Origin: Brevibacterium limosum
Lineage (GTDB): Bacteria; Actinomycetota; Actinomycetes; Actinomycetales; Brevibacteriaceae
Length of the DNA: 64,000 bases
Reading direction: 5' to 3'
NCBI RefSeq assembly: GCF_011617705.1
Contig: NZ_CP050154.1
Span: forward strand, 992,001-1,056,000
Part shown: positions 33,589 through 42,030 of the stretch, piece after piece
Position numbering within the stretch: the first letter of the stretch is position 1
How the letters are laid out: each line of letters starts with the position of its first letter
Translations under genes and position numbers: made by a program
Notes under the pieces: generated by a model
Seen by the model: the letters and a program-made list of their open reading frames with translations, nothing else
Database searches by the model: none
What the model was told of the DNA's origin: nothing

Positions 33589-35394
33589 ATGACCACAGAT
33601 ATGGATATTGCGCTCAGCGCCGAGCTCGATCCCATCGTCGACATCGCCGCTGGGCTGGGTCTCGACGCGCAGGACATCATTCCCCACGGATGGACGAAGG
33701 CGAAGGTGCCCATCGACGTCCTCGACCAGGCGGCCGAGTCCGCCACGGACGGTCGACTCATCCTCGTCACAGCCATGAGCCCGACTCCGGCCGGCGAGGG
33801 CAAGACCACGACGAGCATCGGCCTGGCCGACGGACTCAACGAACTCGCCCGATCGAAGTCCGAGGTCGGACGGGCCGTGCTGGCACTCCGGGAGCCGAGC
33901 ATGGGCCCGGTCTTCGGGATGAAGGGCGGCGCGGCCGGCGGCGGATACGCCCAAGTTGTGCCGATGGAGGACATCAATCTCCACTTCACCGGGGACTTCG
34001 CGGCCATCGCAGCGGCGAACAACCTCGCTGCGACGATGCTCGACAACCACATCCACTTCGGCAACGACCTCGACGTCGACCCGCGGCGCATCCACCTCCG
34101 CCGCGTCGTCGACCTCAACGACCGAGCGCTGCGTGGAGTCGTCGTCGGACTCGGGGGACTCAACGGGGGAGTGCCCCGCGAAGACGCCTTCGACATCGTC
34201 GTCGCCAGCGAGGTCATGGCCGTGTTCTGCCTGGCCACCTCGTTGTCCGACCTCAAGGAACGCCTGGGGAGGATCGTGCTCGCGCACAGCCGTGGGCGCG
34301 AGCCCATCACCGTGGCCGATATCGGGGCAGCCGGGGCCATGACCGCGCTGCTGCGCAACGCTCTGGCACCGAACCTCGTCCAGACCCTGGAGCACTCACC
34401 GGCATTCATCCACGGCGGACCGTTCGCCAACATCGCCCACGGCTGCAACAGCCTGCTCGCGACGAAGGCCGGGCTGGCGCTGGGCGACTGGACCATCACG
34501 GAGGCCGGGTTCGGTGCCGACCTCGGGGCCGAGAAGTTCCTCGACATCAAGTGCCGCACTGCCGGGATCTGGCCCTCGGCCGTGGTCGTCGTCGCGACCC
34601 TGCGGGCGCTGAAGTACCACGGGGGAGTCGACGTGGCCGACGTCAACTCTCCTGATGTGTCAGCGGTGCTCGACGGGATGAGCAACCTCGAACTGCACTG
34701 TCGGAACCTGCGCGAGATCTACGGGCTGACCCCGGTCGTGTGCTTCAACAGGTTCCCCACCGACACGGATGAGGAGATGGCCGCGGCGATCTCGCACCTG
34801 GACGGGTTGGGTGTTGCGGCCGTCGAGTCGACACATTGGGCCGATGGCGGCAAGGGAGCGCTCGCCCTGGCCGAAGCGGTTGTCGCGGCTGCGGGGGACG
34901 GAGGTTCCGGTGACGGCATGGGTTCCGGTACGGCCGGACCGGCCGTCGACGATGGTTCGGTCTTCGTCGCCGGCACCGCCTCCGGGGACGCCGAGGCCCC
35001 TGCCGTCGATCCCGCCTCGCGTGCGCGCTTCAGCTACGACCTCGATCTGCCGCTGGAGGACAAGATCCGCACCATCGCGCATCGGATCTACCAGGCGAAA
35101 GACGTCGACCTGCCGGCCAAGGTCAAGCGGAAGCTGCGTCAGTTCACCGATGAGGGCTACGGCGTTGCACCCGTGTGCATCGCGAAGACCCAGTACTCGC
35201 TGTCCACGGACGCGAGTCTGCGTGGGGCGCCGACCGACCACATCATCGAGGTCAAGGACGTGCGCCTCTCAGCCGGTGCCGGATTCGTCGTCGTCATCGC
35301 CGGTGACATCATGACGATGCCCGGCCTGCCGCGTGAACCTTCGGCACTGAAGATCGACGTCACGGAGGACGGAAACATCACCGGCCTCTTCTGA
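33589..35394 (+). CDS. fhs: formate--tetrahydrofolate ligase
   Basis: A 601-residue enzyme joining formate to tetrahydrofolate with ATP, giving 10-formyl-THF for one-carbon metabolism. The P-loop SPTPAGEGKTTTSIGL is near residue 63 and the family block REPSMGPVFGMKGGAAGGGY near 100; EPSALKIDVTEDGNITGLF closes the protein. Around residues 435-480 a Gly/Ser/Ala/Asp-rich insert of about 45 residues lengthens it beyond the usual 555-560. The start at 33589 begins the conserved sequence; upstream in-frame codons are not conserved-looking. A perfect palindrome follows the stop. Confidence 0.93.
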   Translation: MTTDMDIALSAELDPIVDIAAGLGLDAQDIIPHGWTKAKVPIDVLDQAAESATDGRLILVTAMSPTPAGEGKTTTSIGLADGLNELARSKSEVGRAVLALREPSMGPVFGMKGGAAGGGYAQVVPMEDINLHFTGDFAAIAAANNLAATMLDNHIHFGNDLDVDPRRIHLRRVVDLNDRALRGVVVGLGGLNGGVPREDAFDIVVASEVMAVFCLATSLSDLKERLGRIVLAHSRGREPITVADIGAAGAMTALLRNALAPNLVQTLEHSPAFIHGGPFANIAHGCNSLLATKAGLALGDWTITEAGFGADLGAEKFLDIKCRTAGIWPSAVVVVATLRALKYHGGVDVADVNSPDVSAVLDGMSNLELHCRNLREIYGLTPVVCFNRFPTDTDEEMAAAISHLDGLGVAAVESTHWADGGKGALALAEAVVAAAGDGGSGDGMGSGTAGPAVDDGSVFVAGTASGDAEAPAVDPASRARFSYDLDLPLEDKIRTIAHRIYQAKDVDLPAKVKRKLRQFTDEGYGVAPVCIAKTQYSLSTDASLRGAPTDHIIEVKDVRLSAGAGFVVVIAGDIMTMPGLPREPSALKIDVTEDGNITGLF

Positions 35395-35403
35395 CCACCA
35401 ATT

Positions 35404-35461
35404 ACTACCTGACGGCGGCCCAGCAACCTCGCGCGAGGTTGCTGGGCCGCCGTCAGGTAGT
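35404..35461. repeat. 58-bp perfect palindrome, copy 1 (terminator-like)
   Basis: Arms of 29 nt (ACTACCTGACGGCGGCCCAG ... ) are fully complementary with no loop bases, centred at 35432/35433. It lies between convergent fhs and the ProC-like gene and can terminate both. A close relative is found at 40279-40328, including the flank reading CCAATTACTACC, so this is a repeated element rather than a chance terminator. Confidence 0.85.
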
Positions 35462-35469
35462 TCCGAGGC

Positions 35470-36246
35470 CTAGTCGGACTTCGTGACGCGGGCGAATACG
35501 GCGTCGAGGGCTGAGGCGAGGGCGGTGCGGTTGGCCTCGTTCATCCACTCCTGGTTGAGCATCTCGTTGAGTCCTCCCGGCGTCTCATGGGCGGCGACGA
35601 GGTCGTTGATGGGCTCGGTCGTCTCGGCGAGAGTGGTGCCGAGGCCGACGAACTGGCCGCGGATGAAATGATCGGCGTCGGCCTGGTCCCAGCCGCGGTC
35701 GACGAGCCATGTGGTGATCGTCTGCAAGAACGCGAAGTGCGCCGACATCGTCGCCGTCACTGCCGAAAGTGTGGAGAACATCGTCTCGTCCGCCGCGGTC
35801 ACCGACCCGCCGAGGCGGCCCTGCAGCTCCTCGACCGCGTCATTGGCCGGGTACATGGCGGTGACTCCCTTGCGCTCGCGGACCGCGGGCAGAGGGATGA
35901 TCCGCACGATCGTGGGCGAGTGCGGCAGGTGTGCGGCGAGGTGCTCCGTGGCAACGCCGGCGACAGCGCTGACCAGGGTCGTCTCGGCCGGAATATCGAG
36001 ATCGCCCAGGACTGCCTCGGTCTGTTGCGGCAGCACCGCGAGGACGACGAGGTCGCTGCTGTCGACGACGTCCTGATTGCTCTCGCAGATAGTGGCGGAC
36101 TCGATGGACTCGGCGAGGTGCTGTGCGCGCTCGGCATTGCGCGGAGAGAGGAAGAACTGGAGGTCAGACTTCGCCTCGCAATCGGCAAGACCCTCCACCA
36201 TCGCCGAGGCGATCTCTCCGACTCCGATGAAACCGATGCGTGTCAT
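35470..36246 (-). CDS. pyrroline-5-carboxylate reductase-like NAD(P)-binding protein
   Basis: A 258-residue protein with the ProC layout. IGFIGVGEIASAMVEG is the N-terminal NAD(P) motif, LVVLAVLPQQTEAVL and VSAVAGV the middle strands, and the C-terminal helical dimerisation domain contains TPGGLNEMLNQ, equivalent to the SPGGTT region of ProC but altered. Because these active-site loops differ, it may be a paralogue acting on another imine or ketone rather than true ProC. AGGAG lies just before the ATG. Confidence 0.8.
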   Translation of the reverse strand: MTRIGFIGVGEIASAMVEGLADCEAKSDLQFFLSPRNAERAQHLAESIESATICESNQDVVDSSDLVVLAVLPQQTEAVLGDLDIPAETTLVSAVAGVATEHLAAHLPHSPTIVRIIPLPAVRERKGVTAMYPANDAVEELQGRLGGSVTAADETMFSTLSAVTATMSAHFAFLQTITTWLVDRGWDQADADHFIRGQFVGLGTTLAETTEPINDLVAAHETPGGLNEMLNQEWMNEANRTALASALDAVFARVTKSD

Positions 36247-36380
36247 GTTCTCCTCCTTGAGAGACTCACTCTGAGACGGCGGCAGGGTGTATTCTTCTCA
36301 TCGCATTGTTTCATCGATTTTGTGTCATCGGTTCGTACGGTCAGAGCTGAGGTCTGAGTTCCGGACCGAGCGTCTGTGTG

Positions 36381-36896
36381 CTAAGGGTGCCAGCTGCCCT
36401 CTTCCCTGATCGCCGAGGTGATGCGCCGACTGGCTTTGCCGAGCGCACGAGCCTGGGCCGGGGTCAAGGAGCCGAAGACCACACGTCGCACGAGGTCAAC
36501 GTGTCCGGGGGTGGCCGCCCGCATGGCTGTGCGACCGGCTTCTGTCAGACTCGCGATCGTCGTGCGACCGTCATCGGGGTCCGGGCATCGGGTCACCCAA
36601 TCCTTGGCTTCGAGCCGGGCGACCGCCCGTGAGAGACGGGATAGGGTGCTGTTCGCAAAGCCGGCGAGTTCCTTCATCGCCAAGGTCTCTTCTTGCGCTC
36701 GAGAGAGTGCGAAGAGAATCCCGTACTCGAAATGGCTGATCTGCGAATCGCGTTGCATCTGCGCATCGAGTGCGGCCGGAAGCCACTCCAGCAAGGTCGC
36801 GATCGAGGACCACGTCTCGAGCTCGTCCGCAGTGAAAGCGGACGGATCAGAGTCTGAACGGTTTCGGTCTGCGGCACGAGTGTCGGCTCTGTCCAT
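36381..36896 (-). CDS. MarR family transcriptional regulator
   Basis: A 171-residue winged-helix protein. The recognition region LAMKELAGFANSTLSRLSRAVARLEAKDWV (about 72-101) and the wing DPDDGRTTIASLTEAG match MarR proteins. It is divergent from an SDR reductase gene, with an inverted repeat between them, and probably controls both by responding to a small aromatic or reactive compound. Confidence 0.88.
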   Translation of the reverse strand: MDRADTRAADRNRSDSDPSAFTADELETWSSIATLLEWLPAALDAQMQRDSQISHFEYGILFALSRAQEETLAMKELAGFANSTLSRLSRAVARLEAKDWVTRCPDPDDGRTTIASLTEAGRTAMRAATPGHVDLVRRVVFGSLTPAQARALGKASRRITSAIREEGSWHP

Positions 36897-36914
36897 GCAG
36901 TGCAGTCTAGCTGA

Positions 36915-36967
36915 TTACTTGCCTGAGAAACCCATTCGCTCTAGTGTTGACTTTCTTGGGCAAGTAA
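36915..36967. promoter_or_regulatory. candidate MarR operator pair
   Basis: TTACTTGCC (36915-36923) and its exact complement GGCAAGTAA (36959-36967) flank the MarR/SDR divergent promoter region. The pairing extends to 14 of 16 bases (TTACTTGCCTGAGAAA against TTTCTTGGGCAAGTAA), so each arm may hold one MarR dimer site. Confidence 0.55.
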
Positions 36968-37000
36968 AATCTGAATGAGACACGACAAGGCAGGAAGCAC

Positions 37001-37786
37001 ATGGATCTTCAATTGGCGGGCAGAACCGTCTTCATCCCGGGCTCGACACAAGGAATCGGCTTCGCGATCGCCTCCCTGTGCGCGCACGAAGGGGCGACGG
37101 TCATTCTCAACGGCCGCAACAAGGACGGCGTCCACGCGGCGGTCGCGCGTCTGCGCGACGACGATCCGACCGCCTCGGTGAGGGGAATCGCAGCGGACTT
37201 CGCCGACGCCGGGAAGGTCGACGAACTGCTCGACCGCCTCGGCGATGTGGACGTGCTCATCAACAATGTCGGCCTCTTCGACGTGGCGACGTTCACCGAG
37301 ATCGACGACGCGGAGTGGACGCGTTACTTCGAGATCAACCTGATGAGTGCCGTTCGCCTGTCACGGCGTCTGCTCCCGCAGATGCTCGAGAACGGGTGGG
37401 GCCGCATCATCTTCATCGGCACCGAATCGGCCGTCGACGTGCCCGGGGACATGATCCACTACGGCGCGACGAAGGCCGCGGCACTGGCGTTGAGCAACGG
37501 CCTGGCAAAACTTACCCGCGGAACCGAGGTGACCGTGAATACCGTGCTCGGCGGACCGACATATTCGGACGGAGTCGCCGCCACCGTCGAGCAGATCGCC
37601 GCCGCACAATCGATGTCCGCCGCCGATCTGCGGGACTCACTCGTCCGCGAATCCTCACTGTTGCAGCGTTTCATCGAACCCAGCGAGATCGCCAACCTCG
37701 TCGCTTTTCTGGCCAGTCCGCTGTCTGCGGCGACGAACGGCGCAGCCCTGCGCGCAGACGGAGGAGTGCTGCCGACCGTGGTGTGA
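37001..37786 (+). CDS. SDR family oxidoreductase
   Basis: Short-chain dehydrogenase/reductase of 261 residues. The cofactor loop reads GSTQGIG instead of TGxxxGIG, the NNVG motif is present, and the catalytic YGATK follows a serine in GTESAV. The C-terminal ALRADGGVLPTVV is typical of the classical family. AGGAAG precedes the ATG. Its divergent MarR neighbour suggests induction by the substrate or a toxic analogue; the substrate is unknown. Confidence 0.88.
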   Translation: MDLQLAGRTVFIPGSTQGIGFAIASLCAHEGATVILNGRNKDGVHAAVARLRDDDPTASVRGIAADFADAGKVDELLDRLGDVDVLINNVGLFDVATFTEIDDAEWTRYFEINLMSAVRLSRRLLPQMLENGWGRIIFIGTESAVDVPGDMIHYGATKAAALALSNGLAKLTRGTEVTVNTVLGGPTYSDGVAATVEQIAAAQSMSAADLRDSLVRESSLLQRFIEPSEIANLVAFLASPLSAATNGAALRADGGVLPTVV

Positions 37787-37807
37787 GGGAGGCAGAAGCG
37801 GTCGGTC

Positions 37808-38452
37808 TCAAATCCAGCCTTCGCTGCGGGCGTTTCTCAGCGCTTCGGCGCGATTGCGGGCCCCGAGCTTGCCGATCGCGCTCGACAGGTAGTTGCGGAC
37901 GGTGCTCGGAGACAGATGCAGAGCCTCGGCCGCGTCGACTATAGGGACACCGCCATCAGTCGCAAGGAGTACCTGGCTCTCTCGTTCCGTGAGCGGATTC
38001 TCCCCTGAACTCAGTGCCTGGGCCGCCAACAGCGGGTCGATGACCATCTCTCCCTGAGCGACTCGCCGGATCGACTCGGCGAGAGTCTCGACGGGATCGT
38101 CTTTGACGAGGAAGCCTTTCGCCCCGGCGTCCATCGCGCGCCTCAGATAGCCCGCTCGACCGAAGGTCGTGACGATGATGACCGCGGGCATCTCAGCACC
38201 CGTACCCTCAGTCGGCTTCGTAGGCTCACGGTCGTGAGAGGGCCTCAGCTCTTCGAGCGCCTCGAGCCCATTCATCCCCGGCAGCTCGATGTCGAGGAGA
38301 ACCACATCCGGCTTGAGTCTGTGGACCAATTCGGAGACTTCGTCACCGCGTCCTGCCTCACCGACGACCGTGATGTCGTCTTCGAGGTCGAGCAGGCTGA
38401 TAAGGGCCGAACGCATGAGAGTCTGGTCCTCGACGACGGCGATCCTGATCAT
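37808..38452 (-). CDS. LuxR/NarL family response regulator
   Basis: A 214-residue two-component regulator. The receiver has the acidic pair ED near residue 8, the phosphoacceptor Asp54 (VVLLDIELPG) and Lys in FLVKDD. The DNA-binding domain (about 148-205, LTERESQVLLATDGG ... SPSTVRNYLSSAIGKL) is of LuxR type, DesR-like. A polar insert at about 70-88, rich in Pro, Thr and Glu, lengthens the receiver. It overlaps the kinase gene as ATGA and is the last gene of a three-gene operon. Confidence 0.9.
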   Translation of the reverse strand: MIRIAVVEDQTLMRSALISLLDLEDDITVVGEAGRGDEVSELVHRLKPDVVLLDIELPGMNGLEALEELRPSHDREPTKPTEGTGAEMPAVIIVTTFGRAGYLRRAMDAGAKGFLVKDDPVETLAESIRRVAQGEMVIDPLLAAQALSSGENPLTERESQVLLATDGGVPIVDAAEALHLSPSTVRNYLSSAIGKLGARNRAEALRNARSEGWI

Positions 38453-39573
38453 TCCGGGTCTCCTGCACTCGGTGCATGAATGGTGAGGGTGAAACCACGC
38501 GGACCCGATCGGGTATGCACGTGACCGCCCAGACGTTCTGCCCTCTCTCGCACCCCGATCAGACCCGAGCCCACCGGATTCGTGCCCATCCCGAGCCCGT
38601 CGTCGGAGATCTCGAGTGCTGCGGCCGCCTCGTCGACGGTGACTCTCATCGTGCATCGGGACGCGTGGGCGTGGCGGAGAATATTCGTCGCCGCTTCTCG
38701 GACAGCCCAGGCGAAGAGCATGTCGGTGGGACCATCGAGACGCGGCAACGGAGTCGTCTCGACCTCGACCCCGGCGTCCTCAAGGGTCTCGATCGCGTGG
38801 GACAGCTCGTCGGCGAAACGCATCTGCCGGTACCCGGCGACCGCCTGTCTGACATCGGCCAGGGCCGTGCGTCCGATGTCTTCGATCTCCTGTGCATGCT
38901 TGATGGCGACAGCGGAATCACTCTCGGCGAAGCGACGAATGGCCTCGGCCTTGACCACGATCACCGAGAGGGTATGACCGAGGAGGTCATGAAGGTCTCT
39001 CGAGAACCGCTGGCGTTCCTCGACCACCGCGAGCCCGGCCAAGCGGCGGCGAGTGGCGCGCAGGTCGTCGATCGTACCCGTGAGACAGCGGATCAGATAG
39101 GTGCTGGCGCCGGCCATGACGGTGGCGAAGCCGAACTGCAGAGCGCTGCTGAGCGACATCGTCGCGAACCCTTCAGCGAAGGAACCGCTGACGGCCAGGC
39201 CCATCACGATCCCGAGTGCCGCGCGGAGGCGGATCGCTGTCGCGGCCGCGATGGCGAGCAGCGGATAGAGGAAGCCTTGGCCTCCGGGAGACACGATGAA
39301 CTGGATGACGACGAGCGCCATGAGCCCGATCGCGCAGAGTTCTCCCACACGCTGCGGCAGGCCGCGGTGGGCGACGAGGATCGTGACGACATAGAGGGCC
39401 GCGATCGCCAGATGGATCGCCAGCGTCACGGCCTTGCCGTCGAGAACAGCTGTCAGAATCGGGGACAGCATGAGGACCGGCAGCCAGATCATCGCGAACC
39501 CCGGCCCGCGTGTTCGGGCGACCCACCGTGTGACTTCGTCGTCGCAGTCGGTCGAAATGGATTGCTTCGTCAT
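38449..39573 (-). CDS. NarL-type sensor histidine kinase (HisKA_3)
   Basis: A 374-residue kinase with about five or six membrane helices in residues 25-150, no large extracellular sensor, the dimerisation/phosphoacceptor helix RDLHDLLGHTLSVIVVKAEA and an ATPase domain with REAATNILRHAHAS (N box) and DDGLGMG (G box). This is the DesK/LiaS-like layout, usually sensing membrane or envelope state. ATG 39573 has GGAGG 5 nt upstream. It is followed by the response regulator and preceded by a small membrane protein. Confidence 0.9.
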   Translation of the reverse strand: MTKQSISTDCDDEVTRWVARTRGPGFAMIWLPVLMLSPILTAVLDGKAVTLAIHLAIAALYVVTILVAHRGLPQRVGELCAIGLMALVVIQFIVSPGGQGFLYPLLAIAAATAIRLRAALGIVMGLAVSGSFAEGFATMSLSSALQFGFATVMAGASTYLIRCLTGTIDDLRATRRRLAGLAVVEERQRFSRDLHDLLGHTLSVIVVKAEAIRRFAESDSAVAIKHAQEIEDIGRTALADVRQAVAGYRQMRFADELSHAIETLEDAGVEVETTPLPRLDGPTDMLFAWAVREAATNILRHAHASRCTMRVTVDEAAAALEISDDGLGMGTNPVGSGLIGVRERAERLGGHVHTRSGPRGFTLTIHAPSAGDPE

Positions 39574-39593
39574 TGTCGCCTCCGGTTCGTACA

Positions 39594-40145
39594 TTACTCG
39601 GACAGCGCCGTCGACGGATCTGAATCCGAGGCCGCGGCGCCGTGGTCGAAGACGCTGCCCGGGCTGCTCGGGACGACGCGCCGCATGCCGAGGACCATCG
39701 TGACACCGACGACCAGATGCATCAGCTCCAGTGCGACCAAGGCTGCGCCCGTGGCTCCTGACAGCAGCGGACCGGCCATCGACAGGTCGAGGACGACGCA
39801 GGCGGTGATGGTCCACATGACCGCTCCGCCGCGGAAGCGCCTCATGATGCTGTAGGACAGGCCGGCTGCACACCCGCTGCCCAGGGACACGAGCGCGACA
39901 GCCGCAGGAGAGACTGTCAAACCGCCGGCAACCAGCGCGACGCCCGCAACCGGAACGGCGATCACCCACACCGCCAGTGCCGCAAAGACCGCGGTAAGAG
40001 TCACAGCGGCAACGCGGGCCGCAGTGTTGTGAAGGGGAGCCGAGTGCCGCCCTGGTGGCGGTTGCTGGGCTGTGGCCCGAGCGGATGCAGCTGCGGGCTC
40101 TGGTGCTGATTCCTGTGCTGCGTCCTGTTTGTTGCGACGGTTCAT
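39594..40145 (-). CDS. DUF6069-like small membrane protein
   Basis: A 183-residue protein with a 40-residue polar Ala/Pro/Gln-rich N-terminus and four membrane helices (about 45-165), resembling DUF6069 proteins of actinobacteria. Start 40145 has GAGGAGG 8 nt upstream. Its stop lies 20 nt before the kinase start, so it is the first gene of the two-component operon and may modulate the kinase. Function unknown. Confidence 0.65.
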   Translation of the reverse strand: MNRRNKQDAAQESAPEPAAASARATAQQPPPGRHSAPLHNTAARVAAVTLTAVFAALAVWVIAVPVAGVALVAGGLTVSPAAVALVSLGSGCAAGLSYSIMRRFRGGAVMWTITACVVLDLSMAGPLLSGATGAALVALELMHLVVGVTMVLGMRRVVPSSPGSVFDHGAAASDSDPSTALSE

Positions 40146-40278
40146 CACGGCCGCCTCCTCGCTTGAAGTGTCGTTGCTCTCTGACACCGTCGACGCTACT
40201 GAGTCCGGAGGTGGCGCTGTAGGGAGCACGATCCCGACTGCGAAGTGACAAATGTCCTCGAACCCCCTCCCCAAACAA

Positions 40279-40328
40279 CCCGACGGCGGCTCAGCAACCT
40301 CGCGCGAGGTTGCTGAGCCGCCGTCGGG
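40279..40328. repeat. 50-bp perfect palindrome, copy 2 (terminator-like)
   Basis: Arms of 25 nt (CCCGACGGCGGCTCAGCAAC ... ) are perfectly complementary around 40303/40304. It differs from the copy at 35404 mainly by compensating changes on both arms (C-to-T in one arm, G-to-A in the other). It follows metQ on the minus strand and can act as its terminator, with a T-rich stretch after it. Confidence 0.85.
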
Positions 40329-40340
40329 TAGTAATTGGGG

Positions 40341-41177
40341 TCAGAAGCTGGGGAGGACGGAGCCGTCGGCCCACTTCTTCTCGATGAACTTCTTCACCTC
40401 GGGGGAGTGGAGCAGCTCGTCGAGCTTCTTGATGTTCTCGTCGTCCTTGTTCTCCGTGCGCACGGCGAGGAAGTTGCCGTACGGGTTGTCTTCGGCCTTC
40501 TCCAGCAGGATGCCGTCCTTGGCCGGGCTCAGTCCGGCCTCCAGAGCGTTGTTGCCGTTGATCACCGAAGCGTCGACGTCTTCGAGGGTGCGAGCCAGCT
40601 GCGCGGCGTCGGCCTCGACGAACTTCACGTTCTTCGGGTTGTCCTCGACGTCGGAGAGCTTCGCGTCGACCGCGTCCACTCCGTCCTTGAGGGTGATGAC
40701 CTTTGCCTCTTCGAGCATCTTCAGCGCACGGCCCTGGTTGGCGGGGTCGTTGTTGATGCCGATCTTCGCGCCCTTGGGCAGGTCCTTCACGTCCTTGATG
40801 TTCTTCGAGAACAGTGCGAAGGGTTCGAGGTTGATCGGCTCGAAGCCGGTGATCTCGTAGCCCTGGCCCTCGATCTCGGAGTCGAGGTACGGCTTGTGCT
40901 GGAAGTAGTTTGCGTCGATGTCGCCGTCGTTGAGCGCCTTGTTCGGCAGCGTGTAGTCCGTGTACTCGGTGACCTCGATGTCGAGGCCGGCATCCTCGGC
41001 GAGGTTCTCATCCACGTAGCGCAGGATGTCGCCCTGCGGCACCGGGGTCGCGCCTACAGTGAGCTTCGTGACGTCGCCGTCCTTCTCGCCGACGGAATCC
41101 GTGCCGCCGCCGACGAGCCCGCAGCCCGAGAGCAGCAGAATCGCGCCGGCCGCGATCGCAATGAGCTTGGTCTTCAT
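40341..41177 (-). CDS. metQ: methionine ABC transporter, substrate-binding lipoprotein
   Basis: Lipoprotein of 278 residues in the NlpA/MetQ family. The signal peptide ends in LLLSGC, followed by LTVGATPVPQGDIL, TDYTLPNKALNDGDIDANYFQHKPYL and INLEPFALFSKNIKDV, all typical of MetQ. It captures methionine outside the membrane and delivers it to MetNI. GAGGAGAACC precedes the ATG. It is separated from metI by 178 nt holding two inverted repeats. Confidence 0.93.
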   Translation of the reverse strand: MKTKLIAIAAGAILLLSGCGLVGGGTDSVGEKDGDVTKLTVGATPVPQGDILRYVDENLAEDAGLDIEVTEYTDYTLPNKALNDGDIDANYFQHKPYLDSEIEGQGYEITGFEPINLEPFALFSKNIKDVKDLPKGAKIGINNDPANQGRALKMLEEAKVITLKDGVDAVDAKLSDVEDNPKNVKFVEADAAQLARTLEDVDASVINGNNALEAGLSPAKDGILLEKAEDNPYGNFLAVRTENKDDENIKKLDELLHSPEVKKFIEKKWADGSVLPSF

Positions 41178-41233
41178 GGTTCTCCTCGATGTGTGTTGTG
41201 TGCTGTGCAAAGGGGTGGGCAGTGGTGGCCGTC

Positions 41234-41287
41234 AAGTGGGTTCAGATAGCCGGATTCGTCGCCGATTCGGACAATCTGTCCCCACTT
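41234..41287. repeat. imperfect inverted repeat between metI and metQ
   Basis: AAGTGGG..CAGAT..CCG on the left pairs with CGG..ATCTG..CCCACTT on the right, forming a 54-nt hairpin. It lies in the gap between the metI stop and metQ start, where it could reduce readthrough or protect the mRNA. Confidence 0.6.
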
Positions 41288-41298
41288 AACTCAGAGAT

Positions 41299-41316
41299 CC
41301 GCCGTCGCGACGGCGG
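41299..41316. repeat. 18-bp perfect palindrome downstream of metI
   Basis: CCGCCGTCGCGACGGCGG has no loop bases and lies 40 nt after the metI stop on the minus strand. With the inverted repeat at 41234 it makes the metI-metQ gap strongly structured. Confidence 0.55.
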
Positions 41317-41355
41317 CGCCGCTGGGCTGGACGTGATCGCCCTCGCCGAGGCGGT

Positions 41356-42030
41356 TCAGCGGTGGTCGACCGCGCGGGCCAGCCGGTCGCCGATGAACTG
41401 GATGATCGTGACGATGAGGACGAGGACGATGATGCAGGCGATCATCGTGTCCGCCTGATACCGGTTGTAGCCGTAGGAGATCGCCAGCGCGCCGAGGCCG
41501 CCGCCGCCCACTGCTCCGGCCATCGCCGTGTAGGAGACCAGGGTCACCGAGGTGACGGTGGCGGCACCGATGAGACCGGGCAGCGCTTCGGGCACGTAGA
41601 CCTGACGGGTGACCTGGCCGTTCGAGGCGCCCATCATCAGTGCGGCTTCGATCTTGCCTTCGGAGACCTCGCGCAGGGAGTTCTCGACCAGTCGGGCGTA
41701 GAAGGGGATCGCCCCGATCGTCAATGAGACCACGGTCGCCTGCCAGCCCAGCGCCGAGCCGACGACGAAGCGGGCGAAGGGGATGAGGGCGATGATGAGG
41801 ATGATGAAGGGGATCGAGCGAGTGACGTCGACGATGAAGGACAGCACCCGGTAGACGACCGGGTTCGAGTTCAGCCCGCCCTTCGACGCGGTGAACAGCC
41901 AGATGCCCAAAGGCAGTCCGAAGAGCACGGCGAGTCCGGTCGACCAAGCCGTCATGAGCAGGGTCTCGATGGTGGCCGGCCACATCTGATCGGTGATCGC
42001 CGGATTGTCGAACCAGGTGGGATCGTTCAT
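41356..42030 (-). CDS. metI: methionine ABC transporter permease
   Basis: A 224-residue permease with about five membrane helices. The EAA loop region is visible (EAALMMGASNGQVTRQVYVPEALPG), which contacts the ATPase, and GAVGGGGLGALAI near the end is typical of MetI. Its ATG overlaps the metN stop by one base (TGATG), so expression is coupled. Confidence 0.93.
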   Translation of the reverse strand: MNDPTWFDNPAITDQMWPATIETLLMTAWSTGLAVLFGLPLGIWLFTASKGGLNSNPVVYRVLSFIVDVTRSIPFIILIIALIPFARFVVGSALGWQATVVSLTIGAIPFYARLVENSLREVSEGKIEAALMMGASNGQVTRQVYVPEALPGLIGAATVTSVTLVSYTAMAGAVGGGGLGALAISYGYNRYQADTMIACIIVLVLIVTIIQFIGDRLARAVDHR

